Positions 10,968 through 23,184 of a stretch of DNA of 64,000 bases are shown here, one piece after another. Below the pieces are notes generated by a model, which worked only from the letters and a program-made list of their open reading frames with translations, was not told the DNA's origin and did no database searches. Location of the stretch: positions 22,355,501-22,419,500 of the forward strand of contig NC_079881.1 in assembly GCF_029227915.1 (NCBI RefSeq), given 5' to 3'. Source of the stretch: Hydractinia symbiolongicarpus. Lineage: Eukaryota > Cnidaria > Hydrozoa > Anthoathecata > Hydractiniidae. A program made the position numbers and the translations under genes. Numbering within the stretch: the first letter of the stretch is position 1; each line of letters opens with the position of its first letter.

Positions 10968-13900
10968 ACACCTCTGAGAGGGCGTCTATTATTCCTAGAG
11001 TGAGGTTAAAAAGGGGTATAAAATAGAAACAAGAAGCTCTGTGGCTTAAAGATTCCCGCCATTATCAATAATCTGAAAAAAGATATAAAATCGTGACATA
11101 CATGTCACGATTTTATAGCTATAATAAATTATCTTTCACCAAAAATATCCAGCCTCAACAATTCCTCTTTAAATTAAAATTCATTGATAATTAATTAGTT
11201 CTGCTGAATATAGCTTTAGTCTACGTGCTTACAAAATTGTAGTACAAAAGGAAATGATGTAATTATATAATATCAAAGATGGCGCATTGTAAGACGATCT
11301 TCATTATGCTACACTGCACGAGCTTTAACTTTCGATTATAAACTTTAAAAATAAAGTAATGTTCATTGGATATTAAAACAATTTGTTGAACTGTTAGGAT
11401 TCTTATTGGCTTAAAACTCATTTTAGCCTCGTTCTCAGAAAAACAACTGTCAAAATTTAAGCTTTAGCCTGCTCTCTCCCTCTCTCTTCCCAGGCGATAT
11501 TAAAGTTCCGCCTTCCCGGCGAAAATCAAAAAAAAAATTATAAACTTTTTTACCTGTAACTTTTATTTAATATCAATGTCTACGCCAATTTTCAGGACTT
11601 GTTGTCCCGTGTGTTTGTACATTCTTACTGCCAGAATTAGCCAGAAAGAGCGGTAAGTTATCAGAATTATGCAGAGAATGAAATAAAGAAACTTGGAGAG
11701 AAAAGAATTCACAATTAAAAATAGCTTTTTTATTGGCCCAATTACTTTGTAATTTATTTGTAATGTATTGTAAGCACACTGTATTCTCCTAGCCCTACTT
11801 CTACATCAATGACGCTACAACTTAACTGCCTAAATTATACTTTTCTAATGTAAGATGGCTCTACTAAAAAATTGATTCAATCTTTATTTTTACAACACAC
11901 CCCTATGAGACGGGGGCTACAATTTAAAGGTCTCATATTAAAAATAATACAATACTAAAGAATTCGATCTTACTAGTCTCAGACTCGGGATATATTTTAC
12001 TGTCAGAAAATTAGAAAAACCAATCGTCCACAGCAATTTAACCGTACAAAAATCTACTGTTGTCACGAGGGGCGGCGGTAAATCAAAAAGGACGCTTATA
12101 AGAAAATCTTATTTTGTGTTAAGTATAAAAGCTTTCTTGTTCTCAATAGTGAGCTGCTTTAGCGAAAAGATGAAAACATTTTGACATCAAATTTTATGAT
12201 GTAGATGTTTTTACTAATTTCCGAAATATTTAAAGAAGCGCCCTTCAGCTGCAGTAAATATTCAAATAACAACCACTGGGCGCTCATCGAGAAGGACATG
12301 TATAAGAAACCCTAACGCTCATACAAAATCTCAACACTTGTTTTAACTCCAAGTTTTAACTTATTTACAGCATTTTTGTTCGTTCATAAATTATTTATTA
12401 TACCGATATTCGTTGTGGGTAGGAGTTATTTAATTTTAAAACGAAAAATAAAACCGCAAGGCACACATAAATATTTTTTACACAACAGAAAATACAATAT
12501 AGTATTCAGGGTTTATCAGTTATGATAAATTCCAGAGGACATTTTATCATTTCTTCCATGATTTATAGACACTAATTTTCAGGATAATTACACATTAAGA
12601 ATTCCAGGACTTTTCGTCGGTTGAACATTTTGAGCAAATGTTAAGGATGCTTTGAATTTTTGGTTGAATTGTCAAGAAACTGGTTATATCCGTGTCTAAC
12701 GCAGCTGGACTTTTGGTTTGTGGTTATTTTTCTTAACTTTCGCCTCTGATTAGAGTTAGTTATACTCTGCCCAATGTGCTTCTTCTTTTTAATAAAATGC
12801 GAGATCACCCATATTTGAAATGTTTTTGACAATATCGAAATTTAGCAGTTTTCTTATTTTCTTTTTAATCAACTTGGAAAATCTCTGATCACCTAACCAC
12901 TTATCCTGAAAGGTACACTTGTTCTTTGTCATCTGTCTATTTAAAACTATTTTACTAAAAATAAAGCAAAACGTAATATTGTGGTTATTGTTTCCGACGT
13001 GTCTTATAGAACAGTGAAACAAGCATGCACTTCAAAAATCAAATATGACATAAATATACAGTTAAAAGCGAGACAAAACAAGAAGAATTTACAACATTCA
13101 TATCATTCATTTTACTGTTGCATGGTTTTGTACACAGGTTATATATATATAAACAGAAAAACAAATTAAAAAAAACCGTATTTGTAGCAAAGGAGCTTTA
13201 ATCCATTTACTACATAAAATGGTCAAGAGGATGTTAGTACCACTGAATGACTAACAAAGCCTGTCAGTAATTATCAAAACATTTATTAAGAAGGGCTTTT
13301 CATTTGCAATTTTTGAATTTATAGAAATAAAGTTCTATCAGTCTAAGTCAAGTTAAAATACAAAAAATTCCCTGAATTTTCCCTGACTCTCCCCTAAAAT
13401 GGGTCTTTTTTTCCTGACTTTCCCTGACCACAGATAAAATTCCGACTTTCCCCGATTTCCCCTGACTCGGTGGAAGCCCTGATAAAACAACAAGTAAAAA
13501 CACCACCAACACTTTCTGTACTGAAAAAATAGAAAGATCTGGGTAGAATTCGAGGAGTTTTGACAAATATTTTTTTGAAATTCCACGATTTCCAGGATTG
13601 TGGCATACTTGGCATGCTTAAATTAACTCGACTCACCGATAAAAAGGTAGTAAAATAGCCGGCGTAATTAACAATTAGGGGTGATTAGAGGTTTTCTGTA
13701 ACACTACTTAACTAGTATAAGAATTATAAAAAGATTTCCATTATTATATTACTTATATTTTATTTGCAACTTCTATTAACTATCTTTTGTCAGTAGACTA
13801 CTACATCTTAAACTGAATCCCTAACTACCGTATTCGAACGAAAATCTAGTTCTAAAAAAAATAATCGCAAAACTAGGAATATTTAATAAAAAAAAAGCTT

Positions 13901-14088
13901 TAAAAAGTTGTACAATTAGGGCTAATTTGTAATAGTTTTTACTAAGTTTTGAAGAACTTCTTAAAACTCAAAGTTAATCAACTTGATAACAAAAATAACT
14001 ATGTAACCTGTTTATAAAACTATTAAATAAACAAAAGAAAAAACGGAACTATGGAACTAACGAACTACAAGAACTAACTACAAAAAAA
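10968..14088. other. Non-coding stretch
   Basis: AT-rich, with no recognisable gene. Short open frames (11573-11779 minus, 12641-13022 minus, 12981-13169 plus) have no motif and no splice context I trust. A perfect inverted repeat lies at 11084-11117. At 13366-13480 a degenerate CCCTGA(N)TTTCCC-type repeat produces three mutually overlapping minus-strand open frames that I take as non-coding. A possible minus-strand polyadenylation signal (TTTATT on the plus strand, about 13757) lies downstream of the gene ending at 14089. Confidence 0.6.
11084..11117. repeat. Perfect inverted repeat, 16-bp arms, 2-base spacer
   Basis: TATAAAATCGTGACAT, then AC, then ATGTCACGATTTTATA: every base of the arms pairs. 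No poly-T stretch follows and no gene ends here, so a terminator is not indicated. Confidence 0.9.
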
Positions 14089-15232
14089 CTAAAAATAAAA
14101 ATTGTTGCCACCACGCCCTCGCCTCAGCCCCCAGCCCCAGCCCCTTCTTACGGCATACGGCCCACGTCTTCTTCCTAAAAAGTAAATAAAAAAGTTGCAA
14201 AAGGCAGTACAAGACAATGCATACATTGAAGATTTTACTTCGATCTGTATGCGTGACTTTTGATAAATATAGCTAAATATATAAAACAGGTTCGGGTTTT
14301 ACAGGATTAACGAAACTTTTGAGTCAGCAAAACACAGGAATGAAAAGCATTCAAAACTAGATCACTAAAAGTAAAAAAGTAAAAACTATTTCGTAACTTT
14401 AAGGGCGAAACTTTTGGCAGAAAGAAAATTTGGCAGATTTGTCACATTAAATTCCACCCCATATTTTTCTTTTTTATTAAGCCGGATTGGTAGAATAAAA
14501 AGTTTTTTCATTTTAATATTTGATGACGAGTGACTTTACTTGATCTAATTTTATAGTTGTATGGTATTTTAAAATGCATTTAAAAATTATTGCTTTTATA
14601 TCCATGAAACTAAATTCTGCTAATTTCAATATGATTTCCTCCATAAAGTCTGTATTTTATTTTGCGAGAACTGCAACCTCATCTTCCTCAAACCGCAACA
14701 ACTGTTTATGCACATTTTGAAAATAACATACCCTGCCGCCTTTCACGCCGCTCTCGCTGCTGCTCCTCCAGCACACGTGCTACAATTTCTTCCACTACAA
14801 AATATATATAGAATTATTAGAATTATGATAAATTTAATGCAACAACTAAAAGGCTGTAATGAAACTTGGTATATACGCTATCAAAACGGAACAAAACTCG
14901 GTAGAATGTAGACCGGAAAAAGATATTTATTTTCTTATTACACAAATTAAAATACCTTCTTCAGCACCGAGCCGACGTCCCTCCTCCTCTACACCATCCT
15001 GCTCTGGTGCTGCTGGTACTGGTGGTACTGCTGCTGGTACTTGTGGTACTGCTGGTACTGGTACTCCTGGTGGTGCTGGCAGCTGTTGTAATTGCTGCTC
15101 ATGCAGCTGCTTTTGTTGTTGCTGCTGCATGAGCTGATTTAACATATTTCGTTGTTGCAGCTTCAAACGCTGCAACAAATCAATTTGGTTGCGCTGGAGC
15201 TGCAACTGGTCACAACTTTCACTATTACCCAT
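14089..15232 (-). CDS. Small three-exon gene: Gln-rich, coiled-coil, Gly/Arg-rich-tail protein (unrecognised)
   Basis: I assembled this gene from splice sites. Exons on the minus strand are 15232-14956, 14794-14732 and 14174-14089, with GT...AG introns (donors GTATTT and GTATGT; acceptors TTTTGTAG and CTTTTTAG). Phases fit (1, 1) and the total is 426 bases, 141 residues plus TAG. The ATG directly follows a TATTAG acceptor-like sequence and an in-frame stop, so a 5' untranslated exon probably lies upstream. Domains: residues 7-50 rich in Gln/Leu with MQQQQQKQ; 51-75 a Pro/Val/Ala repeat (VPVPAVPQVPAAVPPVP); about 85-113 a charged helix (VEEIVARVLEEQQRERRERR); a tail GRRRGPYAVRRGWGWG then RRGRGG. 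The tail resembles RGG RNA-binding tails. I do not recognise the family; function is unknown. Confidence 0.68.
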
Positions 15233-15585
15233 CTAATAACACAGAAAGAATATTAGCAATGTGCATTTCAGGGTGGGGACATAGACCTAGAAATTAAATA
15301 ACTAAATTGATGATTAAAATTACTTATGCAAAAACTTGGTTAAAATTGTCCTGTTATTATCAATTCTTAATTTCTAGTAAAAAATATGTAAAGAAATTCT
15401 GTTAGCAACCACAATATAGACAACTAAAAAATGATGTTTTACTTGTTTTGGGTAACAAAAATGGAAAATAAAGAAAATAAAACATTTATATCCCAATAGT
15501 ACTTAGTCCAATCTATGCAAAAAAATAAATAAAAGTATTATAAGCAATTTAGAAAACAGAAAAAATAGATAAAACATTTAATAAA

Positions 15586-15840
15586 ACAGTTTTAGACCCT
15601 CCACCACCCGGCATTTTTAAAGCCGTCAATACAGTTTTGGACCCACCACCACCCGGCATTTTTATAGCCGTCGATACAGTTTTGGACCCACCACCACCCG
15701 GCATTTTTATAGCCGTCAATACAGTTTTGGACCCTTCACCACCCGGCATTTTTATAGCCGACAATACAGTTTTGGACCCACCACCACCCGGCATTTTTAT
15801 AGCCGTCGATACAGTTTTGCCCCACCACCACCCGGCCTTT
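15586..15840. repeat. 45-bp minisatellite, about 5.7 copies
   Basis: The unit ACAGTTTTGGACCCACCACC...GCCGTCGAT starts at 15586, 15631, 15676 and so on at exact 45-base spacing. Because 45 is a multiple of three, both strands stay open (a 15-residue DPPPPGIF-type repeat on plus, a PGGGGSKTVL-type repeat on minus). Third positions show no protein-coding bias, so I regard both open frames as a by-product. Confidence 0.9.
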
Positions 15841-15889
15841 TTTTGCCAACGTTTATGAGTTTATTTCTCATAATTAATATTTATATTCA

Positions 15890-16690
15890 TTTGCCAGTAA
15901 AATATTTTAAACTTTTGGTGAATATTTTTGTTGAACCGGCATTATTCAGAAAACTACCTTTTTACCCTTTTGGGAAATGGGAATTACTTGGTAGTAAAGA
16001 TTTGGCTCATAAATATGGATCTTGCACAATCTAGCAGTTTATTGTTAATAAAATCAACTTTGATCCATTTGCCGGTGAAATATTTTTTTTTTTACAGAAC
16101 TGGCATTATTTACCAGAAAACTACCTTTTTACCCTTTTTAAAAATGGAAATTAATTAGGTAGTAAAAAATGAAATCATTTATGGATCTTGCACAATCTGG
16201 CTGTTATTGATAATGAAACAAGCCTTAGATCCATCTGTCAATAAAAACTTTTAAATTTTGGTCAACTGGCATAATTTACCACGAAACTACCTTTTTACCC
16301 TTTTGGAAAATGGGAATTTAAAAGTAGTTAAAAAATTAGATGATTACAACCTGGAGAATATTATTGAAATCAAATATGAGATATTAAATTTGTTAAACTG
16401 GCATAATTTACCAGAAAACTACCTTTTTACCCTTTTGGAGAATGGGAATATAAGGTAGTAAAAAAAATTAGATCTTACAATCTGGCAATCATTGTTATTG
16501 AAATCAAATTTAGATCCATCAGCCAGTGGAATATTTTTTTACAAATTTGATGAACTGGCATTATTAGGAACACTACCTTTTTACCCTTTTGGAAAATGGG
16601 ATTTTTTAGGTAGTAAAAAAACGTTCATGGATCTCATAATAAAAGAAGCTTTTTAATTTGCCAGTGATTTTTTTTAAAATTTTAAATCCT
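15890..16690. repeat. Degenerate ~160-bp tandem array, 5 copies, next to the Helitron 3' side
   Basis: The core ACTACCTTTTTACCCTTTTG-GAAAATGGGAA recurs at 15953, 16120, 16286, 16418 and 16572 (spacing 167, 166, 132, 154). Each copy also has an AACTGGCATTATTTACCAGAAA lead-in and a GGTAGTAAA, GATCCAT tail. It abuts the helicase end of the Helitron. Tandem arrays are a known feature of Helentron-type termini, so it could be part of that element. Confidence 0.8.
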
Positions 16691-16713
16691 CCAGGCATTT
16701 GTAAGAAAACTTT

Positions 16714-18300
16714 TTAGTCACAAATAGAGTGAAAACAGCAACAACATCCATGGGTAATGTTGCATATGGCATCATGGATATCATCATCACAGAACCTATC
16801 CAATTCCTCTAACAACCTCATATATTCTATTTGTGAACATGAATTATTGCATGTTTGATTGGATAAACCTATCAATCTTTTTTCTTCCTCTAACCTTGCT
16901 TTTATATGTGGATGTTTATTTATATATTCAAGCCGACTAAATGGAATGGGAGAGGCTAAACACCAATCAACATCTTCCGAACAACGAGAGAAAGCAGTGT
17001 ATGTCATTCCTAAATTTAAAGCTTCCATCTTCACATCATCACTCAGTTTAATAACAGCTTTGGTGCATGTTTGTCCTTTACCAATGGTCATACCTTGTGA
17101 TTTAGCAATTGTGATGGCATATCCTGGTATCAGTGGAAAGCCACTCCTGGAGCAACAATTGTCATCACATCTGCCTTCATTAATAGGTACTGGTACCCAA
17201 GTTGGATGCGAGTGTAGCCAGACAGGCCCCTTGTATCTTGGAAACTCAACAACTATAATTTCTGGAAATTGAGGAGGTCTTGAGCCTTCACTATAAACAA
17301 TCGCAACTACAGTACCCATTGCTTCATTATTTAATCCCAAACCAGTCAAACATATCTGATTCTTTGTAAGTATAACTCTACACCCAACAGCAATTATACA
17401 TTTAGCTGGTATTTGACCAATTTGCTTGTCCTGACTATGATGTCTTCCTCGACCAGTGGAAGGTTTAACTGCAACAGGGACACCTAGTTTTGAAAGAACA
17501 CTGTTATTATGTTTGTGAGCTTCTTTCCATGTCTCTGTCAGCCAAATTGCATTTTCACTTGAGAAAAAAGACTTCTCACTACTTGGTAGAGAATCAAAAG
17601 TTCTTCTGTTAATATCTTGCCAGTCTAATTGTGTTATTTTTCCCGTTCTGATGCGATTTAATCTGTCTAGCAACTTAATTTGATCTGGTTTTTGTCTCAT
17701 CACTTGATCTAAAACCACCACTTGGGTAAAAGATCTATATATGGCAAAACCTGCATGTACTGCTGGAAAGAAACTTGGCAAAGGAGATTTATGAAGATCA
17801 GTTTCCCCTATTGCTCACAGTTGAAATAAATCACCAAATAAGGTTAAGGATGGAATACACCCAAAGCTATTTTGTACTTGCTTGGCATGGTCTACTTTCG
17901 CGGTAACTTCACAAAATCTTTGACCACATCATGCAGTAAGATTTTGACCAATCATACCTCGTTCATCAACATTGACACACATCAAAGAAAGATTATTATC
18001 GCATACATTTTTAATTAATTTTCTAAATTGCAAATCAGACAATGGATAATCATGCAATGCTGCTGAAGCAAGTGATTTTTTTTAGAAGGTGGAGGTGTTA
18101 CAGAGTGAATAGTATGACCATCTGGGAGCAGTACAGCTGCAGCACCTGTGGGAGCCAAGTTTAAAACTGACCTATTTGATTTGAATACTCTGCGCACTAA
18201 CCTTGTTAAAATTTTTATTATTTGACTTTTTCCTGTACCAGCACTTCCCTGGACAATGACTCGCAGAGGAACAGTTTTTAAATTTGTATTACCAGCAACA
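16714..18300 (-). pseudogene. Pif1-like helicase of the Helitron, interrupted
   Basis: SF1 helicase motifs appear in order on the minus strand. Walker A GSAGTGKS is at about 18225-18250. Motif Ia LAPTGAAAVLLP follows in frame 18197-18015. The Walker B-like NVDERG is near 17965 and motif III (LFGDLFQL) near 17830. The long C-terminal frame 17781-16714 (355 residues) holds the tract FPLIPGYAITIAKSQGMTI and motif VI-like GMTYTAFSRC. Stops and frame changes between 18070 and 17782 break the gene. The Cys-rich end (THGCCCCFHSICD) is unusual. The enzyme would unwind DNA 5'-3' during rolling-circle transposition. Confidence 0.88.
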
Positions 18301-18325
18301 GATAGTAATGATGTTTAATGTTTGT

Positions 18326-19506
18326 TTAATGATGAAAATAAACCACTTGCATTTGTTTATCATTCACCAACCTTACATTTACATCAGGAAGATTGCATTG
18401 AGAATTGTGTTCCATTTCTCTTTTTTCAGAAGTCTTTAACATGTTCTTCACCCAGTTTTTAGCCTCCTCAATATCTACTGAATGGGGTAATTTTTGTATG
18501 CCTTGCTCATGCCAGTTATACAAAGTACCTCCATCTGGCAGAACTACATCATCAACTTCTGGGTTAATTGCATGGGCTCTCTTTTCTCTTAAAATGTCAC
18601 GAAGTAATGCATAACCCAAATATTCAGTTTGTGACTGCTGTGACGACATTGACTGCGATTGACTTTGGGATAATTCTGAATCTTCCAATACCTGTAACTT
18701 TCGAATATTTTTATACTTTTCTTTTTTCAATGTCTTTTCGTCATAATGTGCCTTAGCCAATTTCATAACTTCTAATAAAGCTTCAGGGCATTCTTCAGAA
18801 TCTAAGAACTCTGCAAAAGCATCTGTAAAGTTGTCATGGCCATTAAGTAAGTCGTTTGTGTTTCTCCATGTACCTTTTGAAAATATCATTAACTGGGCTT
18901 TTGCATAATCCTCCTCAACTGGCCAATTGGGATATATAGGTAATCCAGTAAAAACAGGAACATGGTCTTGTCCACAGCTTGTACTTTTAGGACAATCACA
19001 AATCTTCGCCCAATCAAAAAGTGTAATCGCAGGGAGATTTTGACGCCTGTCATCTCCACAAAATTTGTCCAAAGGTGTGGAATTTGTGACAGTACCACTA
19101 AAATCATTCTGCATTTTTAAAGTTCTATAACCACTCAATCCAATTCTTTTGAATTTTCTAGAGCAATGGTATAATTTTGATCTAGTGTTAATGAAATCAG
19201 CAGCAGATCCTGGTGTATCAACCATGCCAACAGTTTTTAACAATAGTCTTGGAGCTATACTTCGAACAGATGCACTACTGTCAGATGTATTTAGTAAATT
19301 ACTGTAAATAGTTATTAAATCAGTGGTTGTTGCAGCTCCTTTACAGGCATACCCTGCTACATATTTAAGAAGAGAAATAAAATCTTGCTCTATAATTGGC
19401 TAGGTGTCACAGTTTGCTAACCAACTCATGGGTCTACACTTTACATGTTGTATAAGTCTAGGATGATCAGATGGTCCTTCATAACGTGAATGTGCTCCAT
19501 CAGTAA
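18326..19506 (-). pseudogene. Helitron Rep/helicase inter-domain region
   Basis: Frame 19243-18326 has 305 residues. It contains a low-complexity SELSQSQSQSMSSQQSQTEY stretch and ends KQMQVVYFHH, where the helicase should follow. Upstream, 19506-19244, the coding is still legible but frame-shifted: KYVAGYACKGAATTTD matches the segment that in Helitrons follows the Rep domain, and a stop TAG interrupts it near 19400. It joins the Rep and helicase parts of what was one RepHel polypeptide. Confidence 0.75.
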
Positions 19507-21760
19507 TTACGGGTTATAAGGATGAATGTTTTTTCCTGAAGTTATATAGGTTTCGTCATCAAATTCTCCAAAGTTAAATCTACAATACTTGACAACCTTC
19601 TTACTTTTCGTTCTATCTGGATTAACAATAGTAATGGTTTTTCTACGCAAACAGAACAAACTGCACCTGTGTAACAAAATTTTGTTTACAAGATTAATGT
19701 GGAATTCTTTCAATCCTTGAGTTGTATTTATGTCAGCCAACGTGCTGTGAAGAATGGTGCCATCAACAGGTAATGCACAACCTTCTGGTTTTGCCCATAA
19801 TGATTTGTTTGGTAACCATTTTTTTTCTCCATTGACAGTTTCTTCAATTCCACCAGCTGGATGCAATGAAATAAATTTTGGAGAAAATACATCATCTGTC
19901 TTTTTAAAGTCTGTTTGTAACCATTCATAAAGCTGGGTTTCTTTACTTATTCCGTCCTCATGATTACTCATTATAGATTTGACCACATTATGATGCTTTG
20001 GAGAAAAAAAAATATCATGGCTGTGAATTTGACCACGCGATTTTGCAAATTTTATTCTACCCCAGAAATCGGAATGTTGAAAAAGTTCTTTGAGCACTGT
20101 GTTAGAGAAATTAGCATGTCTCACACTGAAATATTTTGTAACAATGTGAAGGTTATTATGAATCAATTTATGTTTAAAATGTGAATCAGAATAAAACTTA
20201 TTTGTAACTTCATCAATATCGGTCCGAGTCACTGTTACATAGTATTCTATTAATAATTTATGAAGTGGTTTCCAATGATGCTCGGCACAGCTACTAGTGT
20301 CAAAATAAGTAGGTAAAACCTGAAACTTCTTTAACATAAAAAAACATAGTGCATCTAACTCCTTTTTACGCTCTCTCCAATATGTATCAGTGTTTAATAG
20401 GTTTGCGGACATACTGATGATCTTTCTTGGAACACTTTCATCCTGTTCTTCCAAATTTTTTTGTAATTCCTCAACTGTTAAATGTGCATCATTGAGTTGC
20501 TGAGCAACAACAAAACTACCTTGAGTAAGTGCTTTTTTACGCAATCCAAGATTTAACAAATGAAATTTTGAAAATGGGTGTTTTGTAACTCTGTTATCAC
20601 CTGTAAAATATATATGTTCAACCCAATCAAAATAGTCAAATGGGTGTAATTGCTTAATTGTTATATCACAAGTTCCATTCACAAATATCTGAGGGTAGGC
20701 CATTGTGAAAAAACCAGGTGTACTTAACTCTCTAATAGGAGTATCATTATTGTTTTGGTTAAAGCAAGTGGAAGCAATATTTCCTTGTTTGATAACTTGC
20801 TCTAGCATATCTTGATCATCACCTAAAAACTTTTTTAACATATGTTTAATTTTGTCATCAAAATCTTGTGGTGCCAAAGGGGTAACTATGCCAGACCATG
20901 ATGCTATCTCTTCATTTGGATCTAATTGATCAAACTGGTTTTCTGCAGGGCCTTTATCTTGTTCATCAGTGTTTGTTTCAGAAAGATGTACTACTGGAAT
21001 ACCCTCTATCTCACTCCTTTCCATTGGCAAAATATCTAATCTGTTTTGCTCAATCATGACATCACTATAATATGGATTGGGTGTCACTAAAAAGTACTTT
21101 CCATTTAATTTAATTCCTGAACAATGGTTAGGACCTTTATACTTATTATAACCTGAGACCAGTGAATCTACACCATATGTGGGATAACCAAACACAAGTC
21201 CTTTTAATGCTGTCTCAGTTTTCGTACGTGACACAAAGTATTGTTTACTAGAAGTGTTCTTTTTCTTTAACAATAATATGCTGATTTCTGATGGTAATAA
21301 AGGAAGTGACGTTGCAATCTTCATATTGTGTGGTATAGCAACAGCATGACCTTTTGATGCTAACATACCATATTTTAATGAGTGAACATACATTGCTACC
21401 TGAATCTTTCGAATCATCAAAGTTTCCATGAACGTTAACGACTTTAAAAAAAATGGAACCTCTGAGAAATGCATGTTATTATGGTATATAGAATCTAAAC
21501 AATCAAGGTGTGGTATGTCAGAAAGTATACCAGAAAATTTGGCAGCAGAACTTGACTCTCCTTTTCTCTTTCGTGAAAGAAATTCACTATGACAACGGGA
21601 ACATTTATTATCTGCAAAGATTTTCCAATTTGAAATTATACGCCCAGTTCTGTGTTGAAACAAATCAGATGGCTCATAATTCATAAAAAAATGGTCTAGT
21701 CTCTTTACAAGTTGTGCAGGTTCTTATAATGTGCATATTTTCACCCTCCTGGAATCTGTT
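19507..21760 (-). pseudogene. Helitron Rep (HUH nuclease) with N-terminal DUF6570-like region
   Basis: Frame 21684-19507 has 725 residues. The zinc-finger-like CSRCHSEF at 28-35 pairs with a CTTC-KE motif (RTCTTCKETRP) encoded just upstream in the frame 21943-21674, so a frameshift near 21680 splits the start. Residues 50-225 resemble the DUF6570 region of Helitron proteins (IYHNN, FMETLMIRKIQVAMYV). The Rep core starts at FFTMAYPQIFVNGTCD (325-340). TYWRERKKELDALCFFM (434-450) and VLPTYFDTSSCAEHHW (456-471) are Helitron_like_N signatures. RGQIHSHDIFF (550-560) carries the HxH metal-binding pair His554/His556. Rep would nick and join DNA ends. The frame ends at a stop inside conserved sequence. 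Confidence 0.9.
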
Positions 21761-21960
21761 GATCATGTGATAAACATTTGGGTTGCCACTAATACCTTGA
21801 CCTACCACATCATTAGTTTTTTGATCATGGGCTTGAATATTATTTTTTAATTTTCTTCTCCCAGCCTTTCTTTTTGTTTTGTTCTCATTAGACGATGGTT
21901 GCTGGTAGCCTACACCACTTACTTTACAATCCTGTTTTAACATTTCTTCTGCCTTATTTA
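21674..21960 (-). pseudogene. Helitron linker: second copy of a basic duplicated module
   Basis: Frame 21943-21674 (89 residues) opens with LKQDCKVSGVGYQQPSSNEN and a Lys/Arg-rich helix (KRKAGRRKLKNNI). It is clearly paralogous to the end of the upstream OTU frame (LKHECQINGVNYCQPSSTES, KRKARRRKLKTDI). It continues into RFQEGENMHIIRTCTTCKET, which is the real N-terminal side of the Rep region. So one ORF probably ran OTU, module, module, Rep; a stop at about 21964 and a frameshift near 21680 now divide it. Confidence 0.7.
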
Positions 21961-21963
21961 GGG

Positions 21964-23184
21964 TTAAAATATTTTTTTTTCTAAATTGTTCTCTAGTTTA
22001 ACAGAGCTATCACCTGTCAGTACAGAGGCTTTTTTAATATCTGTCTTTAACTTTCGTCTTCTAGCTTTCCTTTTTTCCTTACTTTCTGTAGAAGACGGCT
22101 GGCAATAGTTTACACCATTTATTTGACATTCATGCTTTAGCTTTTCTTCAACTTTGTTCATTTCCAAAATATTACTTTGTCCAATTGTTTTTAAAACTTT
22201 CTTTCCTTGTTTACCAGAATCAACATTAGACTCTACAAAAGCACTTGTAATATTGTTTCTTTTGTCAGATTTAGCATTGCTGTTTGCTTTATTATTCTGT
22301 ACTTCACTTTCAGGTTGGTTTTTACTTTTTATTGGAGATGAAGAAGTAATTTTAAAATGAATTTCCTGTTGATTTTCTTTTAATTGTTTTGACGATGCAT
22401 GGACTTTTACCCGATTTAAATACTCATTTGTATTTGTGAAATTTATAGGGTTATAGCTTTTTTCGTCAAACCTTGGCAAGATGCTGTTTAGTCTTACAAT
22501 TTTTGATTGACGTTGCCCAGAATTATTTAAAATAAGCCTGCCACTAGACTTAGCCATAGGCGGCAAATTTGAAGAGATTACATCTGCATATGTTCGTTTT
22601 ATATTATTAGGTTTGCCAATTCTGTCATTTTTGTTTCGCCAAGGTACTTTACCAGAAAAGAATAAAGATTGGAAATGTTCGTTTTCATGGCCCAACAAAA
22701 TATATCGACCAGTGTATTCGTTTAAATCAGGCGTTATAACCATAGAAGATAATGATGGCCAAAATATGCTATAAGGATACTCAGGTGTACTGTCTGCTTT
22801 AGTAACAATAATCACTGTATTAAGCATGATTGCAGTTGCATGGATAAATAGTTCAGTTGCATGAACACCTAAATTAAACTGATCCAAAATTGATTCATCA
22901 GCACTTTCACTTATGTGTGTTTCTTCCCAGGTTAAAACAAAATCGTCATAACGGTGTTGACGCACAAAACTTGATACTGCAACTCGTAAGTCTTTATGGG
23001 TTCCAGCAAAATTTGGTTCAAAATTTTTATAAATTGTTTCCAAAACTGCATGATAAAAACAGTTTCCATCTCCAGCAGTTAGCCTTTCATAGTACACATT
23101 CAGTCCAATAGATCGTGCCTTTAACACATTTCTATGTGCAGCATTCTGACGATGCAAACTTGCAAACGCATTCACAATCGACAT
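21964..23184 (-). pseudogene. OTU-type cysteine protease domain of the Helitron
   Basis: Open frame 23388-21964. I prefer the Met at 23184 (MSIVNAFASLHRQ) as start because the preceding 68 residues look like translated intron or leader. Using the full frame's numbering, the OTU catalytic Cys is in TAGDGNCFYHAV (105-116, Cys110) and the His in LLGHENEHFQSL (231-242, His238). OTU enzymes cleave ubiquitin isopeptide bonds; their role in Helitrons is not known. After the domain (from about residue 255) the protein becomes Lys/Asn/Ser-rich and ends with the basic module described at 21674-21960. As an open reading frame this part alone looks intact. Confidence 0.85.

Noticed and set aside
13348-13636. 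Three overlapping minus-strand frames of 70-80 codons
   Set aside because: They overlap in different frames over a degenerate CCCTGA/TTTCCC repeat and have no motif.
15549-15858. Open frames on both strands with 15-residue repeats (PGGGGSKTVL and DPPPPGIF types)
   Set aside because: Consequence of an exact 45-bp minisatellite; no codon bias and equal openness on both strands.
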